Shown in pieces: positions 9,694-21,235 of a stretch of DNA of 64,000 nucleotides. This DNA comes from Podospora pseudocomata (lineage: Eukaryota > Ascomycota > Sordariomycetes > Sordariales > Podosporaceae), in the NCBI RefSeq assembly GCF_035222375.1, contig NC_085889.1:1178001-1242000 (forward strand), in the 5' to 3' direction. Position 1 is the stretch's first letter; every line of letters begins with the position of its first letter. The notes beneath the pieces were generated by a model. The model worked only from the letters and a program-made list of their open reading frames with translations, did no database searches and had not been told where the DNA came from. A program made the translations under genes and the position numbers.

Positions 9694-12003
9694 ATGGCAG
9701 CACCACCACCACCATCATCATTCTCATCATCATCATTATCATCACCAAAAGAAATCCCCCTCCCCGACTCAATCGATTTCCTCTCCGAATCACAATGGGC
9801 CGTCTTCATGGCCCTAATGGACACCATCGCGCCCGCGATCCTGCCCCCAAAGTCCATCGCCTCTTCCGACAACAACGCCCCCGATGACAAGTCAGTCCTG
9901 AGGCTCTCCCAACAAGAATACGCCGCCGCCGCCTCCGAAATCCGCGCAGCAGTCTCCCCCCACGAGGTCACCGCCGAGACAATCGAGTCCTACCTCCGCG
10001 AACGCCCCAGCGACAACCCCATGTTTGAAAAGATCATGAAACTCGTCCTCAGCGGCCTGCCCCCGTCCAAAAAGAGGGAGCTGAAGATTCTCTTGAGTGT
10101 CTTGTCCACCAGACCAGGATCCTTAATCCTCACATCGTACGGCACGCCACTGCCCCAACTTGGGCTGGAGGATAGAACCAGGGTTTTGGAGGGTTGGAGG
10201 GAGAGCAGGCTTTGGGCTGTCAGGGGGTTGTTCAAGTCGATGACTACGCTGGGCAAGCTGGGGTTTTTGAGGAGTAGTAATACTTTTGCGCCGTTGACGG
10301 GGTTCCCTTCTGTGCCGAAGGAGTGGGTTGCTACTTCTTCGTTTCCGTTTGAGTTTATCAGGCCAACAGCGGAGGTTGAGACGGACGTGGTGATTATTGG
10401 ATCGGGGTGCGGGTCAGGGGTGGTGACGAACAGGTTGGCGAATATGTTTGGCAAAAGGGTCAAGGTTTTGGTTTTGGAAAAGGGGGGGCATTTCGACGCG
10501 TCGTATTTTCCCATGTCGCAGACGGTGGGGTTGTCGGCTATGTTTGAGGCCGGGGGGGTGGTTGAGTCGGATGATGGGTCGATTACTGTTACGGCGGGGA
10601 GCTGTTTTGGGGGTGGTGGGACGGTGAACTGGAGCGCGTCGTTGCAGCCGCAGGATTTTGTCAGGAAGGACTGGGCCGAGACGTACAAGATGCCTTTTTT
10701 TGAAGGGAGGGAGTTCCAGGAGTGTTTGGATCATGTTTGGGAGAAGATGGGGGTTACGGATAAGATTACGCCGAACCATGGAAATCAGGTGCTGTTGAAT
10801 GGTGGGAGGCAGACGGGGTGTAAAAGGTGCAAGATTGTGCCGCAAAATACGCGCGGTCAACCGCACAATTGTGGTTATTGCACTTTGGGATGCGCCAATG
10901 GTGAGAAGATGGGACCTGTGAATGGATGGTTCCCAGAGGCTGCTGAGAAGGGGGCTGTAGAGTTTATGGAAGGGTTCAGGGCTGAAAGAGTCCTTTTTGA
11001 TGAGAAAAGGAAGAGCAAGAAGGTGGCCTGTGGTGTTGCGGGCGTTTGGACCCCCAAGGAAGGCGGAGAGCCGATCAAGGTTGTCGTCAAGGCCAAGAAG
11101 GTGGTTGTCAGCGCTGGCACGCTGTGGAGTCCGGTGGTTCTGATGAACAGTGGGATCAAGAACCCCCAGGTTGGCAAGAACCTGTATTTGCATCCTGTCA
11201 ACTTTGTTGCTGGTGTTTTCGATGAGGACATTCGTCCTTGGGAGGGTGTGTGGGCCCTATCAGTTTCAGTGCATGATCAAAGCTAACAGCATCCAGGCGG
11301 CAGTCTCACGACGGTGGTTGGCGATTTCGAGGACCTCGACGGCAAGGGTCACGGCGTCAAACTGGAGGCCATGTCCATGATGCCCAGCTTGGCACTTCCC
11401 TTCCTCACATGGCGCTCTGGAAGCGACTACAAGCTGATGGCGGCCAAGTACCGCCACATCAACCAGTACATCTCCATCATCCGTGACAGGGACACTGGAT
11501 ACATTTACAGAGACCCCTATACCGGCGACCCTCGTATCTCGTACACGCCGTCCGATTTCGACCGCGCCCACAACTTTGTCGGTGTTCTCGAGCTCTGCAA
11601 AATTCTGCATGCGACTGGGGCGAGAGAAATCCACCCTTGTCTGCCTGGCTTCCAGCCATTTGTTCGGTCTCAAGGCGACTCAAAGAAGACAGACAAGGCG
11701 TTCAAGAAGTGGCTCAGGAAATTGAAGAAGTATGGCAACAAGCCACCTGTTGCGCCGTTTGTCTCGGCTCATCAGATGGGTACCTGCCGCATGAGCGCCA
11801 AGGCAAAGGACGGTGTCGTTGACCCTCGTGGTAGAGTGTGGGATACCGAGGGGCTGTATGTGGCCGATGCCAGTGTCTTCCCTACGGCCAGCGGTGTCAA
11901 CCCTATGGTCACGACAATGGCTCTTGCTGATTGGGTTGCGAGGGGTATTTGTGAGGACATCAAGGACGAGCTGGTTGTTGAGAAAGTGCCTTCGAGGTTG
12001 TAA
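9694..12003 (+). CDS. long-chain fatty alcohol oxidase (GMC oxidoreductase), peroxisomal-type
   Basis: FAD-dependent oxidase of the FAO branch of GMC oxidoreductases, expected to turn long-chain alcohols plus O2 into aldehydes and H2O2. Exons 9694-11245 and 11297-12003; the 51-nt intron at 11246-11296 (GTGTGT, branch GCTAAC, CAG) restores W-E-G-G-S-L-T-T and gives 752 aa, a normal FAO length. The FAD-binding turn TDVVIIGSGCGSGVV lies near residues 230-245, and the GMC_oxred_C region SASGVNPMVTTMALADW is near the end. The protein ends in SRL, a PTS1-type peroxisomal signal. The start sits in a good context (aaccATGGC) ahead of a low-complexity Pro/Ser leader. Its 3' end faces the Baeyer-Villiger gene, 111 bp away. 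Confidence 0.93.
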
Positions 12004-12114
12004 AATATGTACATGAGTAACGGTGATTCGATACATGGCCGACGGACGGTGGATCATGATTGATATGTAATATTGTACATACAGCTCTGTGCGTAAATAA
12101 TATGGTTTGCACGA

Positions 12115-13922
12115 TCAGTTCAGCCCCTTTCGTCCGATCACACCCAATCCCCATGTCCTCAGAACAGGCACAACAGCAGCAAACCTTGACCCAGCCAATG
12201 CCAGCGCCAAACGAGAATTCGGGTTCTTTCCAACCCAAGCAAGCAGCCCACCCGAGGCCATCAAGGCGAAAGCGGTGAACCACAATCCGAGCCTCCTCCT
12301 CTTGACGATTCTCGACTTGCCAGTCGCGGGTCCCTATTCACATGTTAGCCATTGTCACCTAAAGGAGCCACCTCGTGGAAACTCACACTATAAACCCAAT
12401 CCCCCTTCTTGATCATCATACAATCCCACCAATACCTTGCCTGACTCCACGGATACGTCATCCCATTCCACACCCTCCCCGTCTCCCTGTCTCGAGCTGT
12501 ATACCAACTGTTGCAAGTCTCACTCGTAAACACCGTCTTCCCCAACGCCTCCTGAACCCGCTCAACAAACTCCCTCTCGGCCTGCTCCGTCACATCAACA
12601 ACCGACGCCCTCCCCTCCAAACAAGGCTTGATAACCCTCAACGCGAAGTTAACCCCGTTCTCAATCGCCATCACAGCCGAAGTATGCCCCGTAGCCGTAT
12701 TCGGCCCCCACAGCAAAAAGAAGTTGGGAAACCCATGCAACGAAGTGCAATTGTACGCCTCCGGACCAGGAAATGTCTCACTCCAATGCTCCTGGAGGGT
12801 ATGGCCCCCCGTACCAACAACCGGCAAGAGTGTCGTGGGTGTGTTCGTCTCAAAGCCATTAGCCAAGACCAGCACATCCGCCTCCACCACCCGTCCATCA
12901 GCCATTTTCACCCCCTGAGGTAAGATCTCGACTGCCTTGTCGTTGGTGAGGGTTATCTTTTCCGAGTGGAGACATTCCAGGTAGCCGGAGTCAAAGACGC
13001 GTCTCTTGCACCCGATTTCGAACTCGGGGACGAGGAGGGGGTGGTATTTCTCCGGAGCGGTGGTTTTCATGTACTTTTCCGCCATCTTCCTGCGTCTGGA
13101 CCGGAAGGAGGCCGCCGAGGGGGTGAGGGTGAAGCCGGCCCAGTCGGCCTCGGCGAGGTGGTAGACTATGAAGCGTTGGAGGAGCGTGGCGCCGGGCATG
13201 CTTGCCAGAAGCTTTTTGGCAAAGGGGGAGACTTTGGCGTCGACGGGGGGGTAGATCCAGTGTTTGGAGCGGACGATTTGGGTGAGGTGGGCGGTGGAGG
13301 AGAGGATGGAGGGGACGATTTGGGCGGCGGTGCAGCCGTTTCCAAAGACTACCACTTTTTTGTCGTGGAGGGAGACGGAGTGGTCCCAGCGGGCGGAGTG
13401 GATTACCGGACCTTGGAAGGAGTCGATTCCGGGGACGTCCAAGGGACGGGGGGAGTTGAATTGGCCTGAGCCGGAGAACAAGAACTGGCATTCGTGGTGG
13501 GAAGTGAGGTTGGTTTCGAGGTCGAGGATCGTCAGCCGCCATCGGGGGTTGGTAGGAGAGGGGATCCATTCTGCTTTGGTGACTTTGGTGTTGAACTTCA
13601 TGCGCGGGACGAGGTTGTATTTCTCGGCGACTTTGGTGAGATAGGCGCGGAGTTCATCGTGGGGAGGGAGGAATCTGGTCCAGTTTGGGTTGCGCTCAAA
13701 GCTGAAGGAGTAGAGAGCTGAGGGGACGTCACAGGCTGCGCCTGGGTATTGGTTGATGGACCATGTCCCACCAACACACGGTTGGGAGTCAAAGAATTGG
13801 ATGGATGAGGGCGAGATGCTGTACCATCGTTGGATGGTAGCCCCGAGAGCTATGCCGGAGAAGCCTGTGCCGATACAGGCGAACTGGGTGAAGGGGACTT
13901 CGGTTGCTTTGTCTGAAGACAT
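12115..13922 (-). CDS. Baeyer-Villiger flavin monooxygenase with C-terminal membrane segment
   Basis: Class B flavoprotein monooxygenase that inserts oxygen next to a ketone carbonyl to give an ester, using FAD and NADPH. Seen: GTGFSG FAD site (residues 18-23); the Baeyer-Villiger fingerprint FxGxxxHxxxWD as FQGPVIHSARWD (about 168-179); second Rossmann site GNGCTAA (about 193). The uninterrupted ORF stops at 12345, but a 53-nt intron (12334-12386; GTGAGT, branch GGCTAAC, TAG) joins exon 12387-13922 to a 73-codon exon, giving 584 aa. The second exon encodes a basic stretch (SRIVKRRR), a hydrophobic helix (LGLWFTAFALMASGGLLAWVG) and a short tail ending GVIGRKGLN. This suggests an ER or peroxisome membrane anchor. 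Without splicing the product ends at 525 aa without the anchor. Confidence 0.88.
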
Positions 13923-14403
13923 CGTGAAATGCTATGGCGGTGGGAACATGTCAAAAGAGCCTCGAGGTGAGAACCTGGAGCACAGTGAGCAGTGAGGGGG
14001 CATCATAAGCCGCAAAATCTATACACTAGTCCAAACATCTGACGATACCCAACTTTTGACGTCGCAGATGCTAGCACCAATATCTGCAAGGGGGCAACAA
14101 AACAAACTAGCGGGATCCTCCCGATGCCTCGGTCCCCCAACAATTAAGCCGCCAAGACAGAGATTGGGGTGTGCCAAGAATGCAGATCCGGAGATGAGAC
14201 AAGGATGCCCACGGGGCACACTGATCCCCGCAACCCCGAGACGGCACGCGACAGCTGGACTTTGGAGGCAAACGGCAGTGGGTGATGAATGTGGTGGTAG
14301 GTATCATTCTTGTATCATATCTAGTAATTTCAGTGAAATTCTATCATCAGTTTTCGTTTATTTCATTTCGCTTTTTATTCTTTTTTTGTCTTGATCAGCT
14401 CAC
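13923..14403. other. intergenic, Baeyer-Villiger promoter side
   Basis: A 481-bp spacer between two minus-strand genes. It holds the upstream region of the Baeyer-Villiger gene and the 3' flank of the SDR gene. No gene seen. Confidence 0.5.
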
Positions 14404-15909
14404 TCAGCTTGATCTTTCAGACCTCTCGTTCCTTGCTCTTCTCTCGGCTCTGTTCGATCTGCCGGATCTCTCAGCCCTCTCAGCCCTCTCAGACCTTTCA
14501 GACCTTTCAGACCTCTCAGCCCTCTCAGCTCTCTCAGGTCTCTCGCCTGCCTCGCTCCTCTCGGCTCTCTCGGGGCGTTCAGGTCTTTCGGCCTTCTCAG
14601 GTCTCTCAGCTGCCTCGGATTTCTCGGGCTTCTCGGGCACCTCAGGTGCTTCAGATCGGTCAGACTTCTCAGCGATTTCGGCCTTCTGAACCTTGACGGC
14701 CCTCAAGCCTCCGTTCTCGTCAATGATCTGTCGCCCCTGGAATCCAACCGCGAGGTTGACTGTGCCATTTCGGATGAGATATGTGTACACCCACTCAGGA
14801 AGCGCCCTCTTTGATAGTGTCAGCTATTGTGTCACTCCATATGCGAATGAAAAGAATCTTACCAAACAAGTGATGTATCTCATGATTCCCGGTAAATACA
14901 CAACACCTCCATATCCGCTCTCAATCTGTCTGACAATAGTCTCGGCCACCGTCTCAACGTGAAGCAATGGCGCTCCAAATTGCGACTGACGGGGCACTCC
15001 TGACAGCAATGGTGTACGGATGAAGTTGGGAATAATGTTGGTCAATCTGACCTTATCGGCCTTGTGTCTATGCTTCAGTTCTAGCGCCAGGCCCTCATGT
15101 AACGCTTGAACGCCAGCCTTGGTGGCAGAGTAATCGACGATGCCCGGCGTGGGAACAACAGCGCTCATGGAGCAGATGGTAACGATATGACCGTGGTTCG
15201 TCTTGGCCATGTGCGGGACGAACTCCTTGATGAGCAGGAACGGAGCTTGAAGGTTGGTCTTGATGGTGACTTCGACGTCGGCGTAGGATCCTTCCAAAAC
15301 GCTGAACCCGCGGGCAAGACCGGCGTTGTTGATCAGGACAGTTGGATGGCCAACCTTCTTCTTGATGCGCTTCGAAACAGAGCGCACAACCTCGGGTTTG
15401 CTGAGATCGGCTTGGAAGTAAAAGACCCGAGAGGCATCGGCAGCAGATGGCTCCCAGGACATGGGAGCAAAGTCAACGATGACAATCTTGACACCCTTGT
15501 GCCAGGCCAGCAGCATCTTAGCTGTGTGCTCGCCAATGCCGCTGCTGGCCCCAGTGATGAGAACAATCTCCTTGTCGAGGGTCTTCCACTCCCCGGGCTT
15601 GTTGCGCGTCCAGTTGTTGGCGGTCCATTTTGTGAGGAACTCGTTGGCAGAATAGGCGGCACCAACAAGACCAAGGGTCAGGGCAGTGCGTGCGATCTTT
15701 GGAAGGTTGAGGTCGCGAGGGTTGAGCTTGACACCGAGACGGTTGGCGTGAGTGAAGAGGGCGGTCAGATACTTGACCGAGGAGTCGAGCGTGAGGAAGT
15801 GGGCGGCGCCGGCAATGGGAAGGGCAAGAAACTCGTTAAGGGCAGTGTACCGGACGACTCGGGCGAGGCTGTCGAGGTGGAAGCCCTTGTTTTCTCTACG
15901 GCTAGCCAT
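14404..15909 (-). CDS. membrane-associated short-chain dehydrogenase with Glu/Arg repeat tail
   Basis: NAD(P)-dependent oxidoreductase of the classical SDR fold, closest in layout to the SDR16C (RDH10/retSDR2) lipid and retinoid dehydrogenases. Seen: a roughly 110-residue hydrophobic N-terminal region, cofactor motif TGASSGIG (about 119-126), NNAG, and catalytic YSATK (about 259-263) preceded by CSMSAV. Exons 14863-15909 and 14404-14808, intron 14809-14862 (54 nt, GTAAGA, CTGAC), 483 aa. The second exon continues with RALPEWVYTYLI and then changes into about 100 residues of AERPER/SERSER-type charged repeat, absent from ordinary SDRs. It shares a 496-bp divergent promoter region with the esterase. 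Membrane or lipid-droplet location is inferred. Confidence 0.9.
14410..14650 (-). repeat. 9-bp-period minisatellite encoding Glu-Arg repeats
   Basis: On the plus strand the run ctctcagac/ctttcagac/ctctcagcc recurs with a 9-nt period, clearest at 14465-14550. On the coding strand this gives tripeptides of the ERS/ERA/ERP type. The frame is kept to the stop codon, so the array expands the SDR tail by whole tripeptides. Confidence 0.85.
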
Positions 15910-16405
15910 GTTGTTTTATCCAATAATAGTAATGATAATGATACGGAGTAATGCTGGCAGAATTCTCAGACTGTACAAAAGTTGTGTCAAGGAGAAGAAA
16001 AGGTGAACTCGCCCACCGTGTCACAGTCACACACACCACACACCGCTACTGCTGACCCTCACCTGTGCCTTACTACCCCTCCGCTCTCCCCTCCTGCGCC
16101 CCTCATCCTATCGACCCCTCCACGACAGGGGATGCCCCTGGTCGTTCCCCAACTGCCAGCAAAACATGCTCCCCACACTCTTGGCGGTACCCAACCCCGC
16201 AAAGTGGGCCGAGGACAAACCCCTGTGAACAAGCACATGAAGATATCCAGATGGGGAATGGATGGAATGCAGAGAGGCCTTGTCAATGGGAAATATCGTT
16301 GAGAGGCCGCCAGAACCCGATTTCATGATTCATTTTCTTGTACCACCAGAATCAGCTGTTACGCTACCCTTTGTTATGCTTTTCTGTTAAAACCATATTT
16401 TCACA

Positions 16406-17726
16406 ATGGTAAGCGGGCCTCAACACCATCAAATTTTCTCACGATGTCAACAAACCCCCCTTTTCCGTTGCTGACATAATTCCTCTGCAGGCGCCCGCAT
16501 CATCCAAACCGCTCACCCTCTCCTTTCTAGGGAAACTTTCCCTTCTCTTCAAACTTCTCGTCGTCGGTATGTTTTCCCTTTTTTAAAAAAAAAACCTTTC
16601 TTCCCACTCTAACACCCTCCCAGCCCCTCCAACCCTCCTAATCAACAACCTCCGCTGCCACCTCCTCGCCCTCCTCCGCGGCGCCTCCCTCAAATACTAC
16701 ACTCTCTGCGCCTTCAACAAATTCGGCCTCCGCCACCTCACCCCCCTCCAACTCCAGTTTATGAAACCCCCCACCGTCGCCTATTACAAATCATGGGTTA
16801 GAAAGCAGTCCATCGCCGCCATCAAGCGGCTCTCCACCTCCAATGACACCCCCAAACCAGAGGACCTAGTGTTATTCGAGCTCAAAGTCGACATTGAATC
16901 CCTTCACGACGGGCAATCCTCGCTCCTCTGGCTAGGCCACCGCACCAAAGCCAAAAAGGTCGTCCTTTTCTTCCACGGAGGGGGCTACGCCATCCCCATG
17001 TTACCAGGCCACATCAACTGGTGTCACCGCGCTTACCTCCTCGCCTCCCCCGGCGACGTCGCCGTGGCGATACTGCAGTACACCCTTGTCCCTCATGGTA
17101 AATATCCGACGCAGCTGAAGCAAGCCGCGGCAGGGTTGGATCATATCCTCAAAGCGGGGGTCAAGCCAGAAAATATCATCTTCGGTGGTGATTCCGCTGG
17201 TGGAAACCTGACTTGCTCACTCCTCTCCCACTTGCTGCACCCCCACCCAGACGCGGTGGCCGTCTCCCTTTCTCGACCTATCGCCGGCGCGTTTTTGGTG
17301 TCGCCTTGGGTGTCGACTAGGACCGATACGGCTAGTTACAAAAAGAACAACGGGATTGACATGCTGTCTACCCCCACCGTTGACTCCGCCTGTGGGCATT
17401 TGCTACCCGAAAACTTGACAGACGAGGATAGGGCGTGGGTTATGCCTGTTGATCTACCGCGGGAGAGGCAGGAGGCGTGGTTCAAGGGGTTGGACAAGGT
17501 TGTTTCGGAGGTGTACATCACGGCAGGGGAACAGGAGGTTTTCTTGGATCAAAGCGTGCAGTTGGCGGACGTGTTCAAGAAGGTGAACAACAAACTCGAT
17601 GTCAAGGTTGAGCTGATGAAGAGTGAGGCGCATGATTGGATTCTGCTGGAGGGGGAGAATCAGCATGATGGGGATGCGACCAAGAGGATGAGGAGTTGGG
17701 TTAGGGGGTTGTGGGGGTTTAAATAG
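16406..17726 (+). CDS. HSL-family alpha/beta hydrolase (esterase)
   Basis: Carboxylesterase or deacetylase of the hormone-sensitive-lipase (alpha/beta-hydrolase-3) family. Three exons: a bare ATG at 16406-16408, then 16491-16566, then 16624-17726. Introns 16409-16490 (GTAAGC..GCAG) and 16567-16623 (GTATGT, CTAAC, CAG) restore 393 aa. Seen: hydrophobic N-terminus (LSFLGKLSLLFKLLVV), oxyanion motif HGGGY (about residue 144), nucleophile GDSAGG (Ser217), and a late SEAHDW holding the likely catalytic His. Starting at the internal Met at 16761 would lose the N-terminal anchor. Divergent from the SDR gene and 89 bp from the 3' end of the Zn2Cys6 regulator. Inferred role: hydrolysing esters made by the neighbouring Baeyer-Villiger enzyme. 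Confidence 0.87.
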
Positions 17727-17815
17727 GTGTGATAGAGGCGAGAAGACTTGGTGTTGCCATAGGAGGTTGTAATGTTTACTATTTATTGTTTGTGTGAACA
17801 CAGTTCCACGAACAT

Positions 17816-20547
17816 CTACAACTGAAAGTTATCTGTCCCTAACCCACCTGTAAAGAAGTCTAAAGGCTGGTCCCAATTGAAGAGCGAGGTCACGTTCAGC
17901 ATGCTCAGGTCCGCATTACTGGGAACTTCCCATTGGAGACCGTTTCCAAAATCCAGAGAAGTATGATGTGCTTGGGCTGAGTTGAAGCCATCCTCCCTGG
18001 GCAACACGATACCCTGGCCAGCTGGGGTGGCGGCAGTGGCAATCGGGGTTGGAAGGACTGGCCTGTCGGTGTCACCGGCTTGCTCTGGTGTTCATGTCAG
18101 TGAAAACCCCGCAATATTCACGAGAGCATCTTGAAACATACCAGCAACGCGTGCCATGACATCACCATGCACCTTTTGCAGCAGTTTCAGAGACCTGTGA
18201 GCAGAGATACTGAACGAAGCAAAGTGTGCCAGGATTTCCTGGCAAAGAACCCATGATCTTTCCAGGCGGCGTTGATCCATAGAATCAAGGAGGGATGGAC
18301 ATAGATAAGCGACAATAACTGCAAGGCCACCAGTGAATGCATCTGCGGAGGAACGGTCAGCAGAGGAACCAGTAACGGGAAGCGGTGAAACTCAGCATAC
18401 ACAATCCATCCCACCACCAACCTCCAGTTGTGTCTGTCTGATAAGTCCTGGAAACCAACTCGACCAAGTCCATGGCTGATCCCAAGCAAATCTTTGCACA
18501 TTCTGCTGCAAAGGAAACATACAGCATTCTATTTCCACCAAAGGGTCCTTGCTTCACCGGTGAGGTTGGCTCTGTTGTTCCAGAATCTGAATTTGAGCAA
18601 AGTTGGGTGAGAATCGGTCGATGAAGCATCAGCCGTACATAAAGAAAGCTGTTTATTTGGTCAGCTCAGACGGCAGGGCCATCGACTCAGGGCTACTCAC
18701 CTGGCATGAAGCACATTTCTCTGCGTGACAATAATCTTCTTCTTAACTTCTGCCATCCCGCTAATATCACTGGGTGCTGTCCAAGACATGGCGGGGCAAA
18801 CTGCGGCCTCATGTCTCGACAACTTGGCATCCAGCTCCAGAATGGCATCCAACCCATACAGCGGAGACTCATCACCGGTGGTCCCTGACGAAGAACTTGG
18901 TGCTCCTCGGCCTTTGGGTGACAGGTAGATACTCGACAATATCTCACCCAGAATATGACATTGCCGAATGTGGTCAAGAAAGAAGTTCATCCTCGATGTC
19001 GTGGTCACTTCATCGTCAACCTGAGCAAGTGTACCAGGCCACTCATCATCCACCAGCTCCAACCTTGACGGCAGCGGCAGATCATTCACATCCGTCATCG
19101 TCGGCCTCCCAAACGTCATGCTCACGATACTGCTCCTGCATCAGCTTCAACCCTTCCCAATCCCCACAAAGAGCACTCACATATCCAAAATAACACACCC
19201 ATGCCACGTCCTCCTCCTCACCTCCCTCTCCAACTCCGACCTCCCCCTCCTCCCCGCCTCCGTATGCAACCCCAACCCCTGCGCCACCCTCCCCGCGACC
19301 CCCAGCGAATTCCAGCACCTGCTCGGAAAAGGGGTACTCTGCAGCAGCAGCGTCATAAGCAACAAACTCTGCACCACACCCACATTATGCATATCAATCA
19401 AATCCAGCCCCACAAACTTCTTCGCCCTCTCCAAAAAAGTCTCTATCGCGCTGACCCTGTCCTTGGCCGACAAATCACTAAACTGACACCCTATCGCAAA
19501 GATAGTATTGAGCGCAGAATGAAAAACGATACTCCCGGCCCCAGCCCCAGGTTCACTCCCCAACCCCAACCCAGGCTCCGGCACCCCTTTTTCCTTCCCC
19601 GTAACCGGCTGCCAGAGCTGGCGGTAGGCGTACATAAAGGTTGGCTTGTGAAAGAAGGGATACAGCCAATAAACCCGGTCGAAGAACCTCCCGACGAGGT
19701 AATCAGCCACATTCCTCGGCGGCAAGGCGAACCGATCCGGCTGCAGGAAATTCAGGGGCCCAAAATCCGCTTTTGGCGCCGCAAAGGTTTGTCGGAGGTT
19801 GCCCGCTGCCGTTGTTGTGACCACCGATCCGGCTCCCGGCAACGACGGGGACACCCGGTGATGATGAGGCTTGACACTCCCGTAAGCCTCCTTCATGAAA
19901 CTGGCCGCGCTCGAGCTGCCGTAGAACTCGTCTTGCGTCTCCTCAAAGGCTTGGTTGACGTCGTGTTCGGCGCTTACCGTTCCCATTGCTGTTATTTTCG
20001 TGGCGTTCTCTAGGGAGTCCAGCCCTTCACAGTCGGGAGAACGTGGGTCGAGGATCTGGCGATGCGGGACAGGCAGGGGAGTAGCAGTGGTGCATTGGAC
20101 GTGGTCTTTGATCGCAGGAGTAAGAAGCCCGTTACCCGGCCCGGGTTGGACCGAGACGGATCTCCTCCCCGGCCCGGCCCCCGGGTCCGGAGCCGGCTCC
20201 TCGCTCGGATCAAGTGGGGGAGTGGGGATCCCATTCTCGGAACACGCCCGCTCAAGCCGTTGGATGCGTTCGTGCAGAACCCGGATGTACCTGAGGAGAT
20301 GGTCAACATGGGGTGAACGCTTGAGGAAAGGTACAAAGGACACAAGAAAAACTCACGCCTCATTGCTCGCTGTCCTGGCATTCTCAACCGTGTAGATACA
20401 CTGATGCAGCGGCAGCGACCGCCGCTGGCAGGTGGAGCAGATCGGCTTGGCTCCGTCGCAACGAGACTTTCTCTCCCGGCATGGCTCGCACGCCAGGGAG
20501 ATCTTTCGGCGCTTCTGCTGCCGCTCGTTGCGGTGTTCGGGATCCAT
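17816..20547 (-). CDS. Zn2Cys6 transcription factor with fungal_trans domain
   Basis: DNA-binding activator of the Gal4/XlnR class. The six cysteines are at residues 20, 23, 30, 37, 40 and 50 ([12 protein letters not shown] start), followed by a linker and a coiled-coil stretch ([16 protein letters not shown]) and then the fungal_trans middle homology region ([48 protein letters not shown]). Six exons, 5' to 3': 20547-20357, 20290-19181, 19135-18701, 18648-18401, 18342-18142, 18084-17816; five introns of 45-66 nt with consistent phases give 817 aa. The C-terminal tail (about 90 aa) is Asn/Asp/Phe-rich, as in activation domains. As the only regulator in the 9.7-20.5 kb block it is a candidate pathway-specific activator (inference). 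Confidence 0.9.
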
Positions 20548-21235
20548 CCCAGGTTGGCAGTCTAATCAAGGTAGGTAGCTTCGGTGCTGGTGCTGGTGTG
20601 TAATGCCAAGATTTCTTTCTGCTCTGCGTCCAAGTTGAGATTCTGCAATTCGGTTTACTCCAATTAGAAACCACATTAAAAGTCAACACGCCTGAAGACA
20701 CCTCTCAGTCGTATAGCCCGAAAGTCCGCAACGCTGGATGTTGACGATGCCGATGAACCAGGCATTCGGAAGGCACCCGAGACTTCGCGGGTTGGTTCCG
20801 ACCCGAGCAGGCCCACATTTCCTGCATGCCCTGACCCCTGATCGAATCCAGCATTGGAAAAGATAATCAAAGGCCATAAATGCAGATGCTTTATTACACT
20901 CGCTCGAGTCGCCTCTATCTAGCTCTCTAATGCTGTAAACTCGTCTGGCAACTCATATCATCGCTTCGTAATCACCATTGATGCCCCTATCCCCCAAAGC
21001 CAAATTTCAACCCTAAACGCCCTCGCTAGTGCTGTCGGAAAAAGCGTCTGTAGCATATCGAAATAATCGGGACTATTGTCATGACCAAAACCACCCAGCG
21101 TGACCGGATGTTACCAATACCGCATGAATACGATCCAGACGTGATGGTGGTATTGTCATCATCGTCGGGAGCATCACCTCTGACGGTCAAAGTCCCGTCA
21201 TCATCGTCATCATCTTCGTCGCCACTCCAGCCGTT
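20548..21235. other. intergenic
   Basis: The 5' region of the Zn2Cys6 gene and 3' flank of the AMSH-like gene. No gene seen; the 60-70-codon minus ORFs near 20680-20877 have no support. Confidence 0.45.

Noticed and set aside
9614-9817. His-rich ORF (PWQHHHHHHHSHHHHYHH) suggesting a metal-binding peptide
   Set aside because: It is an alternate frame of the Pro/Ser-rich start of the fatty alcohol oxidase, where CCACCACCATCATCA is read out of frame.
9990-11193. Minus-strand ORFs of 232 and 259 codons
   Set aside because: Antisense shadows of the fatty alcohol oxidase.
15106-15951. 281-codon plus-strand ORF
   Set aside because: Antisense shadow of the SDR gene; it would need to overlap the SDR cofactor and catalytic codons.
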